Shown: positions 16,401 to 24,236 of the stretch, piece after piece
How positions within the stretch are numbered: position 1 is the first letter of the stretch
How the letters are laid out: each line of letters begins with the position of its first letter
NCBI GenBank assembly: GCA_019637095.1
Contig: JAHBWG010000010.1
Coordinates: 62,001-126,000 of the forward strand
DNA length: 64,000 nucleotides
Source: Sandaracinaceae bacterium
GTDB taxonomy: Bacteria > Myxococcota_A > Polyangia > Polyangiales > Sandaracinaceae
Reading direction: 5' to 3'
Notes under the pieces: model-generated
The model's database searches: none
What the model saw: only the letters and a program-made list of their open reading frames with translations
Told to the model about the DNA's origin: nothing
Program-made: the position numbers and the translations under genes

Positions 16401-16578
16401 CGCCTTGGGAGCGGACCTCCTGGGCGTGCGCGGAGCCGTCGATGTTGAAGTCGAGCCCGTTGCGCTCCGGCCAGAAGTGCGTGAGGCCGAAGGCGAGGGC
16501 GACGGCGGCGAGCGCGAGCACGGGCTTCCAATAGGGAGCGCGGCGCGCGGGGCCGGGCGAGGAGGGCTGTTCGTTCAT
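13459..16578 (-). CDS. Carboxyl-terminal processing protease (S41) with long C-terminal extension
   Basis: 1039 residues from ATG 16578, about twice the usual length. A membrane anchor lies at 16-33, an N-terminal helical part follows, then a PDZ domain (about 195-270; GGLGIVISIRDGQL) and the S41 domain. Within S41, GGSASASE places the catalytic serine at S398 and TFGKGS places the lysine at K423, with the 25-residue spacing of Prc/CtpA proteases. After about 560 come Ig-like or CARDB-like beta modules (RVRVTNRGNRTLHQL; ATIFMHLRNTGTGRTYE), a bacterial SH3-like segment (RAEPSAASPPIAHV, near 850-900) and a final beta module. It is probably inner-membrane anchored with a periplasmic catalytic part. 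The extra domains suggest binding to peptidoglycan or envelope proteins, which is inference. Confidence 0.9.
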   Translation of the reverse strand: MNEQPSSPGPARRAPYWKPVLALAAVALAFGLTHFWPERNGLDFNIDGSAHAQEVRSQGAYDLTELRVMNRVILHVRNHYVEPERINPRSMFLGGLNAVQRQVAPILVEHEEGQSHVTLHVDNRRARFRVDDVDSPWTLSARFREVFGFIQQNLSGEDVELRDIEYAAINGMLRTLDPHSILLTPEVYEEMRMSTRGEFGGLGIVISIRDGQLTIIRPMEGTPAGRAGLRRMDRIVTINDESTLNMPLSEAVNRLRGPPGSQVGIFVVREGDGGWSRPRRFDLTRAVIHIESVESRMLGDGVGYIRIKSFQGNTHEDMRRALAQLHRQNMRGLVLDLRDDPGGLLEQAVRVADAFLPSGTIVTTSSNDPSQRDEKFARQEGTEPNYPMVVLVNGGSASASEIVAGALKNHDRALIVGQRTFGKGSVQVLYDYEDGSALKLTIAQYLTPGDVSIQGVGITPDIAIEPMTVDREDMDLAVDQEYVRESDLASHLTNANAREADQPSAVLSYFLPRDVREALRQSSPDEQEENAQEQEFLLRFSRLLLGAAREAGHSSRRQMLADAQPVLTRVRREEMAHVTRELNTLGVDWSEGSDQGASQIEVQVSTSTPDATGTAGEPFDLRVRVTNRGNRTLHQLRAQTQSDYALFSGRELVFGRLDPGQTREWSTTLGRCETQNERRVCRLPRSLPDRADGIRVEFHDAHGHAPEPAEIRVQVRSLPRPRFSYQLQVADNVRGNGDGRVQRGERATIFMHLRNTGTGRTYETQANLRNMSGRGVVLHAGRFRIDDIQPGEERTVAFTFEVLPDFDRDVARLEVSVIDADLREATTERLEVPIAPDGPAPAARRGRAGVNDGAAIRAEPSAASPPIAHVTGGAVSVATEAEHDGFVRILVAEGQPGWVAASDLGAADRSARTARIVPALTRRPPDLTVSTPDLVTRSDSLRIQATARDETRVRDMYVYVGARKAYYRSNRDADDPRAASMDTTIRLRPGINYVVVVARENDQSISRQAFVVRRDGPNGELLTTPTHSEEWFQMGVEEE

Positions 16579-16605
16579 GCGGGGGAAACCACCTTCTCCG
16601 GACGA

Positions 16606-16614
16606 GAGTATAGT
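16606..16614. promoter_or_regulatory. Overlapping divergent -10-like boxes
   Basis: In the 55-bp gap between the S41 protease and the divergent gene, gagtatagt reads TATAGT on the plus strand and TATACT on the minus strand. Both are 5/6 or near matches to a -10 box. No good -35 element is seen on either side. Confidence 0.35.
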
Positions 16615-16633
16615 GCGCTCGCCCCCTGCGACC

Positions 16634-18370
16634 ATGAGCGACGACGCCGACTTGGATGGGCCGCCGCTCCGGCCGAGCGTGCGACCCTGGCTGATCGCCG
16701 GCGCGGTCAACGTCGCGGTCGGCGCCGTGCTGCTCGGCGTGCCCTACTTCCGGGGGCCCTCGCGCGCCGCGGAGGTCCCCGCGCGCTGGGCCGCGTTCGC
16801 GGCGTGCTTCTACCAGGCCGAGGCGCTCCAACCGCCCGGGCTCGGGCTGCCGGCGGGCGCGCGCGGTCGCTACGCGACGCTGGTCCTCACCGGGCCGCCG
16901 GACTGGCCGGCGCGCTGTCGCGCGCCGCTCGCCGCGATCCCGGCCGACGAGTCGATGTTCCTGTTCCCGAACGTCAAGAACGCGGAGGCGCGCGTGCGCG
17001 CCGCCGTCGAGCTCCTCGACGGACAGCTCGCGGCGCTCGCGGAGCGTCGCGCTTCGCCGGACCGCCGGGTGCCCGACCGGCCGGCGCGGGCGGTGGAGCA
17101 GCTCCGCGGGGCGCTCGCCGAGCTCGGGCTCGCGAGCGGCATCGCCGCGCTCGGGGCGAGCCGGGACGCGATCGCGCTCCCCGACGCGCCGTCGCTCCCC
17201 GTCGCCTCGATCGTGCCGCTGCGCGTGTCCGAGGGGCGCGCGTGGACCGTCGCCGTGGAGCGGGGCGCGGTCCTGGCCTCGACCCTCGACGCGCGCGCCG
17301 TGGTGGGGGTCCGGGTCTCGCCCGACGGTGTCGAGCAGCGCGTGACCCGTCGGCCCGGCCTGGTCGGCGCGCTCCTCGGCGCGGGGCCGACGCCGTGGGC
17401 GGTGTTCTCGACGCCCGCGAGCGGCTGCGCCGAGGATCGCTGCGTCCACCGCACGAGCGGCCTCGCCGCGCTCCTCGAGGACCGCCAGACGCTGGAGCCG
17501 ATGGCGTGGCTCCCCGCGCACCCGCTCGGCGCGCCGGGCCGGAGCGTGCACGTCGAGGGGCGCGTCGCCCACGTGCTCGCGCCCCACGGTGACGCGGGCG
17601 CGCGCGTGCTCCGCTTCGCGCTCCCGGAGCCGACCGTGCGCGCGCTCGGCGAGGCGCGCGACGCGCCTCATCTCGACGCGGAGGCCGAGTGGCCCCTCGA
17701 CGCCGCCGAGGCGAGCGCGCTCGTCTGGATCGCCGGGACACCGCTGCGGCTCGCGCACGCGCGCGAGGGCGCCGCCGGCGTCGTGGCGCTCGCGCCCGGC
17801 GAGGCGGAGGTGCGCTTCGCCCCACCGCCGGGGCGGCTCCCGCAGATCGCGGCGTGCGGCGGCTGGATCGCGATGGCGAGCGATCAGGCGGCCAGCGTGC
17901 GCGCGCTCGACGGCGCGTTCGAGCACCGGCTCGCCCTGCGCGTCCGGCCCCCGGTGCCGGAGCGCCTGCGCGTCGTCTGTGAGGGGGACGCGATCGAGGT
18001 CTGGACGCTCGACGAGCGCGCGCTCTCTCGCGCGCGCTGCATGCCCGAAGGCTGCGGCGCCCCGGCGCGGGTCGCGGCGGGCGTCGCCGCGTTCGACGTC
18101 GTCGCGCACGCCGGGGCGATCGTGCTCGCGGAGACCGACGCGACCGACGAAGGCGCCGTCCGGGTCACCTCGTGGGCCGGTGGCGCGGAGCGAACGTTCG
18201 TCGCCTCGCCGTGCTGGAGCGACCCGCCGGACGGGCTCTGCGGCGAGCCACGCCTGGCGACCGACGGGCGCACGCTCGCGCTCGTGACCCGCCAGGGCGA
18301 GGACCTGCGGGTGGTCACGAGCGAGGACGGGCTCACCTTCACGCACCTCGTGGGGCTCGCCCAACGCTGA
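16634..18370 (+). CDS. Membrane-anchored protein of unknown function, 578 aa
   Basis: No family recognised. The ATG at 16634 is chosen over earlier starts because those would run back into the S41 gene's 5' end. After a short acidic cytoplasmic tail one membrane segment (about 17-36, AGAVNVAVGAVLLGVPYF) anchors an extracytoplasmic body. That body has Cys pairs (CFYQAEAL, CRAPL, CAEDRCV, CMPEGCGAP, CWSDPPDGLCG) likely forming disulfides. The second half is made of short beta-rich blocks each with Trp or aromatic residues, compatible with a beta-propeller; no PQQ motif is evident. It is divergent from the S41 protease with a shared control region, so the two may be co-regulated. Confidence 0.6.
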   Translation: MSDDADLDGPPLRPSVRPWLIAGAVNVAVGAVLLGVPYFRGPSRAAEVPARWAAFAACFYQAEALQPPGLGLPAGARGRYATLVLTGPPDWPARCRAPLAAIPADESMFLFPNVKNAEARVRAAVELLDGQLAALAERRASPDRRVPDRPARAVEQLRGALAELGLASGIAALGASRDAIALPDAPSLPVASIVPLRVSEGRAWTVAVERGAVLASTLDARAVVGVRVSPDGVEQRVTRRPGLVGALLGAGPTPWAVFSTPASGCAEDRCVHRTSGLAALLEDRQTLEPMAWLPAHPLGAPGRSVHVEGRVAHVLAPHGDAGARVLRFALPEPTVRALGEARDAPHLDAEAEWPLDAAEASALVWIAGTPLRLAHAREGAAGVVALAPGEAEVRFAPPPGRLPQIAACGGWIAMASDQAASVRALDGAFEHRLALRVRPPVPERLRVVCEGDAIEVWTLDERALSRARCMPEGCGAPARVAAGVAAFDVVAHAGAIVLAETDATDEGAVRVTSWAGGAERTFVASPCWSDPPDGLCGEPRLATDGRTLALVTRQGEDLRVVTSEDGLTFTHLVGLAQR

Positions 18371-18395
18371 CGTCGCGCGCGGGCGCTGGTGTACC

Positions 18396-21056
18396 ATGCG
18401 CGCGATGACCAGCGACGTGCCGCCCCGGCTCCGGCACCCGATCCCGAAGGCCCCGCTCGTCGGCCGCGAGCGCGAGCTCGGCGAGCTCGCGGCCGCGCTC
18501 GCGCGCGCCGTGGCGCAGAAGAGCGCGCAGACGGTCACGATCGTCGGCGGCGCGGGGATCGGCAAGGGCCGCCTCGTCGAGGAGCTCCTCGCGCGGACGG
18601 CCGAGACCGACCGCGGCGTGCGCGCGTTCCGCGGCCTCGCGCACCAGGGCGGCCCGATGCTCGGGCCCGTGCAACGCATCTTGCGCGCGCGCTTCGGCAT
18701 CGCCGACGCGGCGGACCCGGCGAGCGCGCGCGAGCGCCTGCGCGAACAGGTGACCGATCTGCTCGACGACCGCCGCGTCACCGAGTTCCTTCACTTCCTC
18801 GGCGCCTACCTCGACATCCGCTTCCCGGAGTCGCCGTTCACCAAGGCCCTCGAGGGGGACTCCGAGCAGCTCGCCCGCATCTCGCGCGCCGTGCTGCGCA
18901 AGTTCATCGAGATCGACGCCAAGCGCAGCCCGCTGATCCTCACCTTCGAGCACCTCGAGCACGCGCACGACGAGGTGCTCGATCTCGTCACCTACCTCGG
19001 CGCCAGCCTCACGGACGCGCCGGTCGTCCTCGTCGCGAGCGCGCGGCCCGACCTCTACGCGCGCCGCCCGCGGTGGGGCGAGGGGCCACGTCACCGGCGG
19101 GTCGAGCTCACCCCGCTCGGCAGCGAGCACGCGGCCGAGCTCGTGCGAGCGCTGCTCGAGCCGACGGGGACGCCGCCCGACGAGCTCGTCGACGCCGCGG
19201 TCGAGACCGCCGGCGGCTCCCCGTACCTCCTCGAGCAGATGGTGCGGACGTTCCTCGACACCGAGACGCTCCTGCCGCGCGCGGACGGCTCGTGGCAGGT
19301 CGACCTCGAGCGGCTCGAGGACGCGCAGCTCCCGCTCAGCGTCGACGACGCCATCGCCGCGCGCATCTCCTCGATGACCGCGCCGGAGCGCGAGCTGCTC
19401 GAGCGAGCGGCGTCGATGGGGAGCGTGTTCTGGCTCGGCGCGCTCGTCGCGCTCGGGCGGCTCGACGAGGAGGCGCCCAACCTCTGGGGCGGCGCCGAGC
19501 GCGCGGCCGCGCACTACCGCGATCTGTTGCACCAGCTCGAGCAGCGCGACTACGTGATGCGCTTCGAGGACTCCTCGCTCCACGGCGAGGAGGAGTACGC
19601 GTTCAAGCACAACCTCGAGCGCGACGCGCTCCGCCGCCTGATGAACGCGCGCGACGCCGAGCGCTACCACCGCCGCGTCGCGGAGTGGCTCGAGTTCCGG
19701 CTCTACGAGCGCGGCGAGGAGGCCTTCGAGCTGCTCGCGGCGCATTACGAGCAAGGCGGCGCGATGGCGCACGCGGCGAGCTACTACCTGCTCGTCGCCG
19801 ACCGCGCGCGCGAGCGCTACGCGAACGCCAAGGCGGCCGAGCTCTACGCGCACGGCCTCGCGCTGCTCGACGAGCAGGACCTCGTGCGCCGCATCGACGC
19901 GCTGCACGACTATGGCGACGTGCTGCAGCTCATCGGCCGCAACGAGGAGGCGATCGAGGCGTTCCGCGGCATGCTCCGCTACGCGTACCGGCTCGACCTC
20001 AAGAGCAAGGGCGGCGCCGCGCACAACCGCATCGGCCGCGTGTACCGCGCGATCGGAAACCTCGAAGAGGCGATGCGGCACCTCGGCACGGGGCACGCGC
20101 TCTTCGACGCCGCGGGCGACGCGCGCGGCGTCGCGAGCTCGCTCGACGACATCGGCAAGGTCCACTGGATGCGCGGCGCGTACGAGGCGGCCGAGCGCTT
20201 CGCCAAGGGCGGCCTCGAGACGCGCCGCGAGATCGGCGATAGGCGCTCCATCGCGCTCAGCCTCAACAACCTCGGGCTCGTCTACCAGGACAGCGGCCGC
20301 TTCGAGGAGGCGCTCGCCGCGTTCGGCGAGGCGCTCGCGATCCGGCGCGAGATCGGCGACGCGCCGGGGATGGCGCAGACGCTCAACAACCTCGGCACGA
20401 TCCACCAGGACAACGACGACCACGCGCAGGCCGCGGCGCTCTGGGAGGAGGCGCTCGAGTATGCGCGCCGGGTCGGCGACCGCATGCGCGAGGCGGTGAT
20501 CCTCGTGAACCTCGGCGAGTCGAGCTACCGGCAGGGGCGCCCGTCGGACGCGATCGCGATCCTCTCTCGCGCCGAGGCGATCAGCGAGACCCTCGGCGAC
20601 CGAATCCTCGAGGCGGAGATCCTGCGCGGGCTCGCCAAGGCGAACCAGCTCACCGGCGATCACGCCGCCGCGAAGAGCTACATCGAGCGCAGCGTCTCGC
20701 TCTTCGAGGCGGCGCGCGGCAAGCCGTTCCTCGGGGTGGCCCTGCGCACGCTGGCGGAGGTCCACGCCGCCAGCGGCGCCGAGGACGCGTGGCGCGACGC
20801 CGAGCAGGCCTACCGGCACTCGCAGGCGCTCTTCGAGGAGCTCGGCAACGAGATCGAGCTGGCGCGGACCTGCCAGTCCTTCGCGGAGTTCCTCGAGCAG
20901 ACCTGGCGGGGCACCGACCCCGAGCGCGCTCGGCTCGCGCGCGACCTGCGCGACCGCGCGCTCGAGATCCACGGCAAGCAGCTCGCGTCGGAGACCTTCG
21001 CGCTCCCCCGCCTCGACGGGGAGGCGACGAGCCCAGGCACGCGCCTGCCCGAGTGA
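18396..21056 (+). CDS. AAA/STAND-type ATPase-like protein with TPR array
   Basis: 886 residues (ATG 18396; ATG 18405 also possible). The N-terminal part is like the predicted ATPases of AfsR/MalT-type STAND proteins: PLVGRERELGEL at 20-31, then the P-loop GGAGIGKG at 51-58. Here the residue after the Lys is Gly58 where Ser or Thr coordinates magnesium, and the expected Walker B acidic pair reads LTFEHLEHA, so ATP hydrolysis may be impaired. From about 430 there are at least nine kinesin-light-chain-like TPR units (ALSLNNLGLVYQDSGRFEEAL, AQTLNNLGTIHQDN). No DNA-binding, kinase or cyclase domain is attached, unlike many relatives. It probably acts as a signalling scaffold in the cytoplasm. Confidence 0.8.
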   Translation: MRAMTSDVPPRLRHPIPKAPLVGRERELGELAAALARAVAQKSAQTVTIVGGAGIGKGRLVEELLARTAETDRGVRAFRGLAHQGGPMLGPVQRILRARFGIADAADPASARERLREQVTDLLDDRRVTEFLHFLGAYLDIRFPESPFTKALEGDSEQLARISRAVLRKFIEIDAKRSPLILTFEHLEHAHDEVLDLVTYLGASLTDAPVVLVASARPDLYARRPRWGEGPRHRRVELTPLGSEHAAELVRALLEPTGTPPDELVDAAVETAGGSPYLLEQMVRTFLDTETLLPRADGSWQVDLERLEDAQLPLSVDDAIAARISSMTAPERELLERAASMGSVFWLGALVALGRLDEEAPNLWGGAERAAAHYRDLLHQLEQRDYVMRFEDSSLHGEEEYAFKHNLERDALRRLMNARDAERYHRRVAEWLEFRLYERGEEAFELLAAHYEQGGAMAHAASYYLLVADRARERYANAKAAELYAHGLALLDEQDLVRRIDALHDYGDVLQLIGRNEEAIEAFRGMLRYAYRLDLKSKGGAAHNRIGRVYRAIGNLEEAMRHLGTGHALFDAAGDARGVASSLDDIGKVHWMRGAYEAAERFAKGGLETRREIGDRRSIALSLNNLGLVYQDSGRFEEALAAFGEALAIRREIGDAPGMAQTLNNLGTIHQDNDDHAQAAALWEEALEYARRVGDRMREAVILVNLGESSYRQGRPSDAIAILSRAEAISETLGDRILEAEILRGLAKANQLTGDHAAAKSYIERSVSLFEAARGKPFLGVALRTLAEVHAASGAEDAWRDAEQAYRHSQALFEELGNEIELARTCQSFAEFLEQTWRGTDPERARLARDLRDRALEIHGKQLASETFALPRLDGEATSPGTRLPE

Positions 21057-21064
21057 AGGGCCAT

Positions 21065-21085
21065 CACGCCGCGCGCGACGGCGTG
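21065..21085. terminator. Candidate hairpin between convergent genes
   Basis: CACGCCG (21065-21071) and CGGCGTG (21079-21085) form a perfect 7-bp stem with a 7-base loop, lying between the convergent stops at 21056 and 21100. There is no T tract on either side. Confidence 0.3.
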
Positions 21086-21099
21086 CGCACGGGGCGCGT

Positions 21100-21885
21100 T
21101 CAGCAGGCGGTCGGCAGGGTGACCGGCGCGTCCGTCCCGCGCTGGACGGTCACGCCGTTCGGCGCGAAGCGCAGCGTGCGCGACGGCTCGCCCGACCGGT
21201 GCAGCGTGACCTCCCCCGCGCTCGGGTGGCAGAGGTTGCCGGGCGACCACGTCACGCCCACGAGCGTCGCGCGGAAGCGCGCTCCGTCCTCGACGATGAC
21301 GGCCTCGCCGTCGAAGACGACGCCGGCGGCGCGGATCCCCATGCGCACCCCCGTGAGCTCGATCTCCATGATCGTCCCCTCGTCGAGGTAGACGAGGTCC
21401 GCGTCGATGCGGACGTCGGTCCCGCTGAGCGCGAGCGTGATCGTCCCGGTGATGAAGCGATGACCGATCGCGAGATCGAGCAGCTCCACCGTGACCTCAC
21501 CGCCGAGCGCGCCGGCGAGGCGCACCGCGACGCCGCCGTGCAGCATCTCGCCGTTGTCGAGCACGCACTCGTCGAACGTGACGGTGACGCCCGTGATCGC
21601 GCGCGCGTCCCAGTCCACGTCCGTGCAGTCGCTCGCGCCGACGGGGCGCGCCCCGCTCGGTCCCGGCATCGCGTCGCTCCCGCCGCCGATCCCCGGAACG
21701 CCCTCGAGCAGCCCGGAGAGCCCGTAGCCGAGGATGCCCGCGATCTGGATCGCCTCGGTGGCGTCGAGCGAGAGCTGCTGTTCGGCCGTGCCGAGATCGT
21801 CCGTCGACCCGCCGCCCGAGGCGAGCGTCCCCATGCAGCCGCCGAGCGCGAGCGCGGCGGCGAGCCCAAGTGCGTTCGTGCGCAT
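21100..21885 (-). CDS. Lipoprotein of unknown function
   Basis: 261 residues. The ATG at 21885 follows a perfect GGAGGA ribosome site; a longer frame start lacks one. The lipobox is LGGC (Cys at about 17), with a Met/Gly/Ser-rich linker after it. The mature part is beta-rich with regular hydrophobic alternation (VTVTFDECVLDN, TVELLDLAIGHRFI, VRIDADLVYLDE), and three to four cysteines. It resembles the beta-structured surface lipoproteins common in Myxococcota, but no named family was recognised. It stands alone, convergent with the AAA/TPR gene and divergent from the aldo/keto reductase. Confidence 0.7.
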   Translation of the reverse strand: MRTNALGLAAALALGGCMGTLASGGGSTDDLGTAEQQLSLDATEAIQIAGILGYGLSGLLEGVPGIGGGSDAMPGPSGARPVGASDCTDVDWDARAITGVTVTFDECVLDNGEMLHGGVAVRLAGALGGEVTVELLDLAIGHRFITGTITLALSGTDVRIDADLVYLDEGTIMEIELTGVRMGIRAAGVVFDGEAVIVEDGARFRATLVGVTWSPGNLCHPSAGEVTLHRSGEPSRTLRFAPNGVTVQRGTDAPVTLPTAC

Positions 21886-22045
21886 TCGTCCTCCGAGCCG
21901 GCGAGTCAGCACGCCGCGTACCAGGCGGACGCAGGCACCCGCGCAGGCTGCGGTGTCACCTCGCGCGCGCCACCCGCGGCGCCGCCTGGACCTTGGCAGG
22001 CGCCACCGCTTCCCGAGCGTCGCCAGCGAGGACTACCCTCGCGTC

Positions 22046-22891
22046 GTGATCGAACGAACGAGGATCGTGCGCGGCGTCGAGGTGCCGACCTTCATGTACG
22101 GCACCGCGTGGAAAGAGGACGCGACGCGCGCGCTCGTGGAGCGGGCGATCGGGGCGGGCTTTCGAGCGATCGACACCGCCAACCAGCGCAAGCACTACTT
22201 CGAGGCGGCGGTGGGGGAGGGCGTGCGCGCGGCGATCGCCGCGGGGATCGTGACCCGCGACGAGCTCTTCCTCCAGACCAAGTTCACCTTTCGAGGTGGG
22301 CAAGACCATCGGTTGCCTTACGACCCGAGGGCGCCCATCGGCGAGCAGGTGGGGCAGTCGCTCGCGCGCTCGCTCGAGCACCTCGGCGTCGCGCACGTGG
22401 ACTCGCTCGTGCTGCACGGCCCCGTCGGCTCGCGCGGGCTCGCGGGCGAGGACTGGGCGGCGTGGCGCGCGATGGAGGAGGCGCAGGCGCGCGGGGCGAC
22501 GCGCCTCCTCGGCGTCAGCAACGTGAGCGCGGAGCAGCTCGACGAGCTCTGTGGGCTCGCCCGCGTGAGGCCGGCCTTCGTCCAGAACCGCTGCTTCGCG
22601 TCGGCGGGCTGGGACGCGCGCGTGCGCGCCGTCGCGGCGCGGCACGACGTCGTCTACCAAGGTTTCTCGCTCCTGACGGCGAACGGCGGGGCGCTCGGTC
22701 GCGCCGAGGTCCGCGCGATCGCGGCGCGGCTCGGGCGCTCCGTGCCGGAGGTGATCTTCCGCTTCGCGCTCGCGCTGGGGATGATCCCGCTGACCGGCAC
22801 CTCGAGCGACGAGCACATGCGGCGTGATCTCTCGGTCTACGACCTCGCGCTGACGGACGCCGACGTCGCGGCGATCCTCGCCGCGCGTTGA
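22046..22891 (+). CDS. Aldo/keto reductase
   Basis: 281 residues from GTG 22046; the upstream extension of this frame covers the divergent lipoprotein's control region. AKR-fold NAD(P)H-dependent oxidoreductase. The tetrad can be placed as D43 and Y51 in AIDTANQRKHY, K79 in FLQTKF, and H124 in LVLHGP. The D-to-Y distance is 8 instead of the usual 5; several AKR subgroups with the DTANQRKHY motif have this. GVSNVS and the C-terminal IPLTGTSS cofactor-binding segment are intact. The substrate cannot be inferred. It is followed 49 bp later by the CCA-type nucleotidyltransferase on the same strand. Confidence 0.85.
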   Translation: MIERTRIVRGVEVPTFMYGTAWKEDATRALVERAIGAGFRAIDTANQRKHYFEAAVGEGVRAAIAAGIVTRDELFLQTKFTFRGGQDHRLPYDPRAPIGEQVGQSLARSLEHLGVAHVDSLVLHGPVGSRGLAGEDWAAWRAMEEAQARGATRLLGVSNVSAEQLDELCGLARVRPAFVQNRCFASAGWDARVRAVAARHDVVYQGFSLLTANGGALGRAEVRAIAARLGRSVPEVIFRFALALGMIPLTGTSSDEHMRRDLSVYDLALTDADVAAILAAR

Positions 22892-22940
22892 GCCCCGCCG
22901 GCCTTGACTTCCGGCGGAGGGCGCGAAGGATTCGCCGCCC

Positions 22941-24236
22941 GTGAGGATCGATCCGCACCACATCCCCGAGCCGGTGCTCGAGCTCTGCCGCATCCTCTCG
23001 GCGCGAGGGTTTCGGTCGTGGATCGTCGGCGGCTGCATCCGGGACCTCCTGATGGGGCGCGCGGTCAGCGACTGGGACCTCGCGACGAGCGCCTTGCCGC
23101 ACGAGGTCCAGCGCGTCTTCCCGCGCACGTTCCCGACCGGGATCGAGCACGGCACGATCACGGTGCTGCACCGCGGCGAGCGCTACGAGGTGACGACGCT
23201 GCGAGGCGACGGCACGTACAGCGACGGCCGGCGGCCGGACCGCGTCGAGCTCGGCGTCTCGATCGAGGAGGACCTCGCGCGGCGGGACTTCACGGTCAAC
23301 GCGATCGCGTTCGACCCGATCACGGAGGAGGCGGTCGACCCTTGGGGTGGGATCCTCGACCTCGGAGCGCGCCGCATCCGCGCGGTGCGCGATCCGCGCG
23401 AGCGCTTCGCGGAGGACGGCCTGCGCGTCCTGCGGGCGGCCCGCTTCGCGGCCACGCTGGAGTTCGAGCTCGACGAGGCGACGCGGGCGGCGATCCGCGG
23501 ATCGCTCGAGACGTTCCGCAAGGTCGCGCCGGAGCGAGTCCACGAGGAGTGGCGCAAGGCGTTCGAGAAGAGCGCCGAGCCCTCGCGCGCGTTCCGGATC
23601 ATGCGCGAGACGGGGATCCTCGACGTCACGCTGCCCGCCCTCGGCGCGCTCGACGCGGCGCGGTTCGAGGCGACGATGGCGCGGATCGACCGGACGCCGC
23701 GGACGCACGCGCTGCGGCTGGCGGCGCTGCTCCTCGACGTCGTCTCCGTCTCCGGCTGGGACCTCGCCCTCATGCGCGCGGAGGCCCACCTGCGCCCCCT
23801 CGACCTCTGGCTCCGCGACGACATGCGCACCGCCAACCAGGAGCGGCGGCGGATCCTCCACCTCGTCGAGCACACCCGCGTACCGATCGAGGCCCTCGCG
23901 CGAGACCCCGCGCTCCGGCGCTGGCTCGCGCGCGTCGGCGCCGCCGACGTGCACGACGTCTTGACGCTGATGCGGGCGGACGAGCGCGACGTCGGCGCGC
24001 TCGCGGCGCGCGTCGAGCTCGAGCTCGCGCGCGGCACCCCGCTCACCGTCGGGGAGCTGCCGGTCGACGGCGGGGACGTGATGCGGGCGCTCGGGCTCCC
24101 GCCCGGTCGCGCGGTCGGGCTCGTGCTCGAGCGGCTGCTCGCGCGGGTGCACGAGGATCCGTCCGTGGCCGCGCGCGACGCCTTGCTCGCGGCGATGGAC
24201 GCCGCATACCGCGAGGTGATGGGAGCGCCCGCGTGA
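22941..24236 (+). CDS. Class II CCA-adding/poly(A) polymerase-type tRNA nucleotidyltransferase
   Basis: 431 residues from GTG 22941. Motif A has IVGGCIRD at 28-35 followed by DWD (D44, D46), the two carboxylates that bind the catalytic metals. Motif B is RRDFTVNA at 114-121, and the body has RFAEDGLRVLRAARFAATL typical of the family neck. The C-terminal region (about 250-431) is helical without an HD motif. It either repairs or adds the tRNA CCA end or adds poly(A); sequence alone does not separate these reliably. Its stop overlaps the next start by 4 bp (GTGA), so the two genes are coupled. Confidence 0.88.
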   Translation: MRIDPHHIPEPVLELCRILSARGFRSWIVGGCIRDLLMGRAVSDWDLATSALPHEVQRVFPRTFPTGIEHGTITVLHRGERYEVTTLRGDGTYSDGRRPDRVELGVSIEEDLARRDFTVNAIAFDPITEEAVDPWGGILDLGARRIRAVRDPRERFAEDGLRVLRAARFAATLEFELDEATRAAIRGSLETFRKVAPERVHEEWRKAFEKSAEPSRAFRIMRETGILDVTLPALGALDAARFEATMARIDRTPRTHALRLAALLLDVVSVSGWDLALMRAEAHLRPLDLWLRDDMRTANQERRRILHLVEHTRVPIEALARDPALRRWLARVGAADVHDVLTLMRADERDVGALAARVELELARGTPLTVGELPVDGGDVMRALGLPPGRAVGLVLERLLARVHEDPSVAARDALLAAMDAAYREVMGAPA

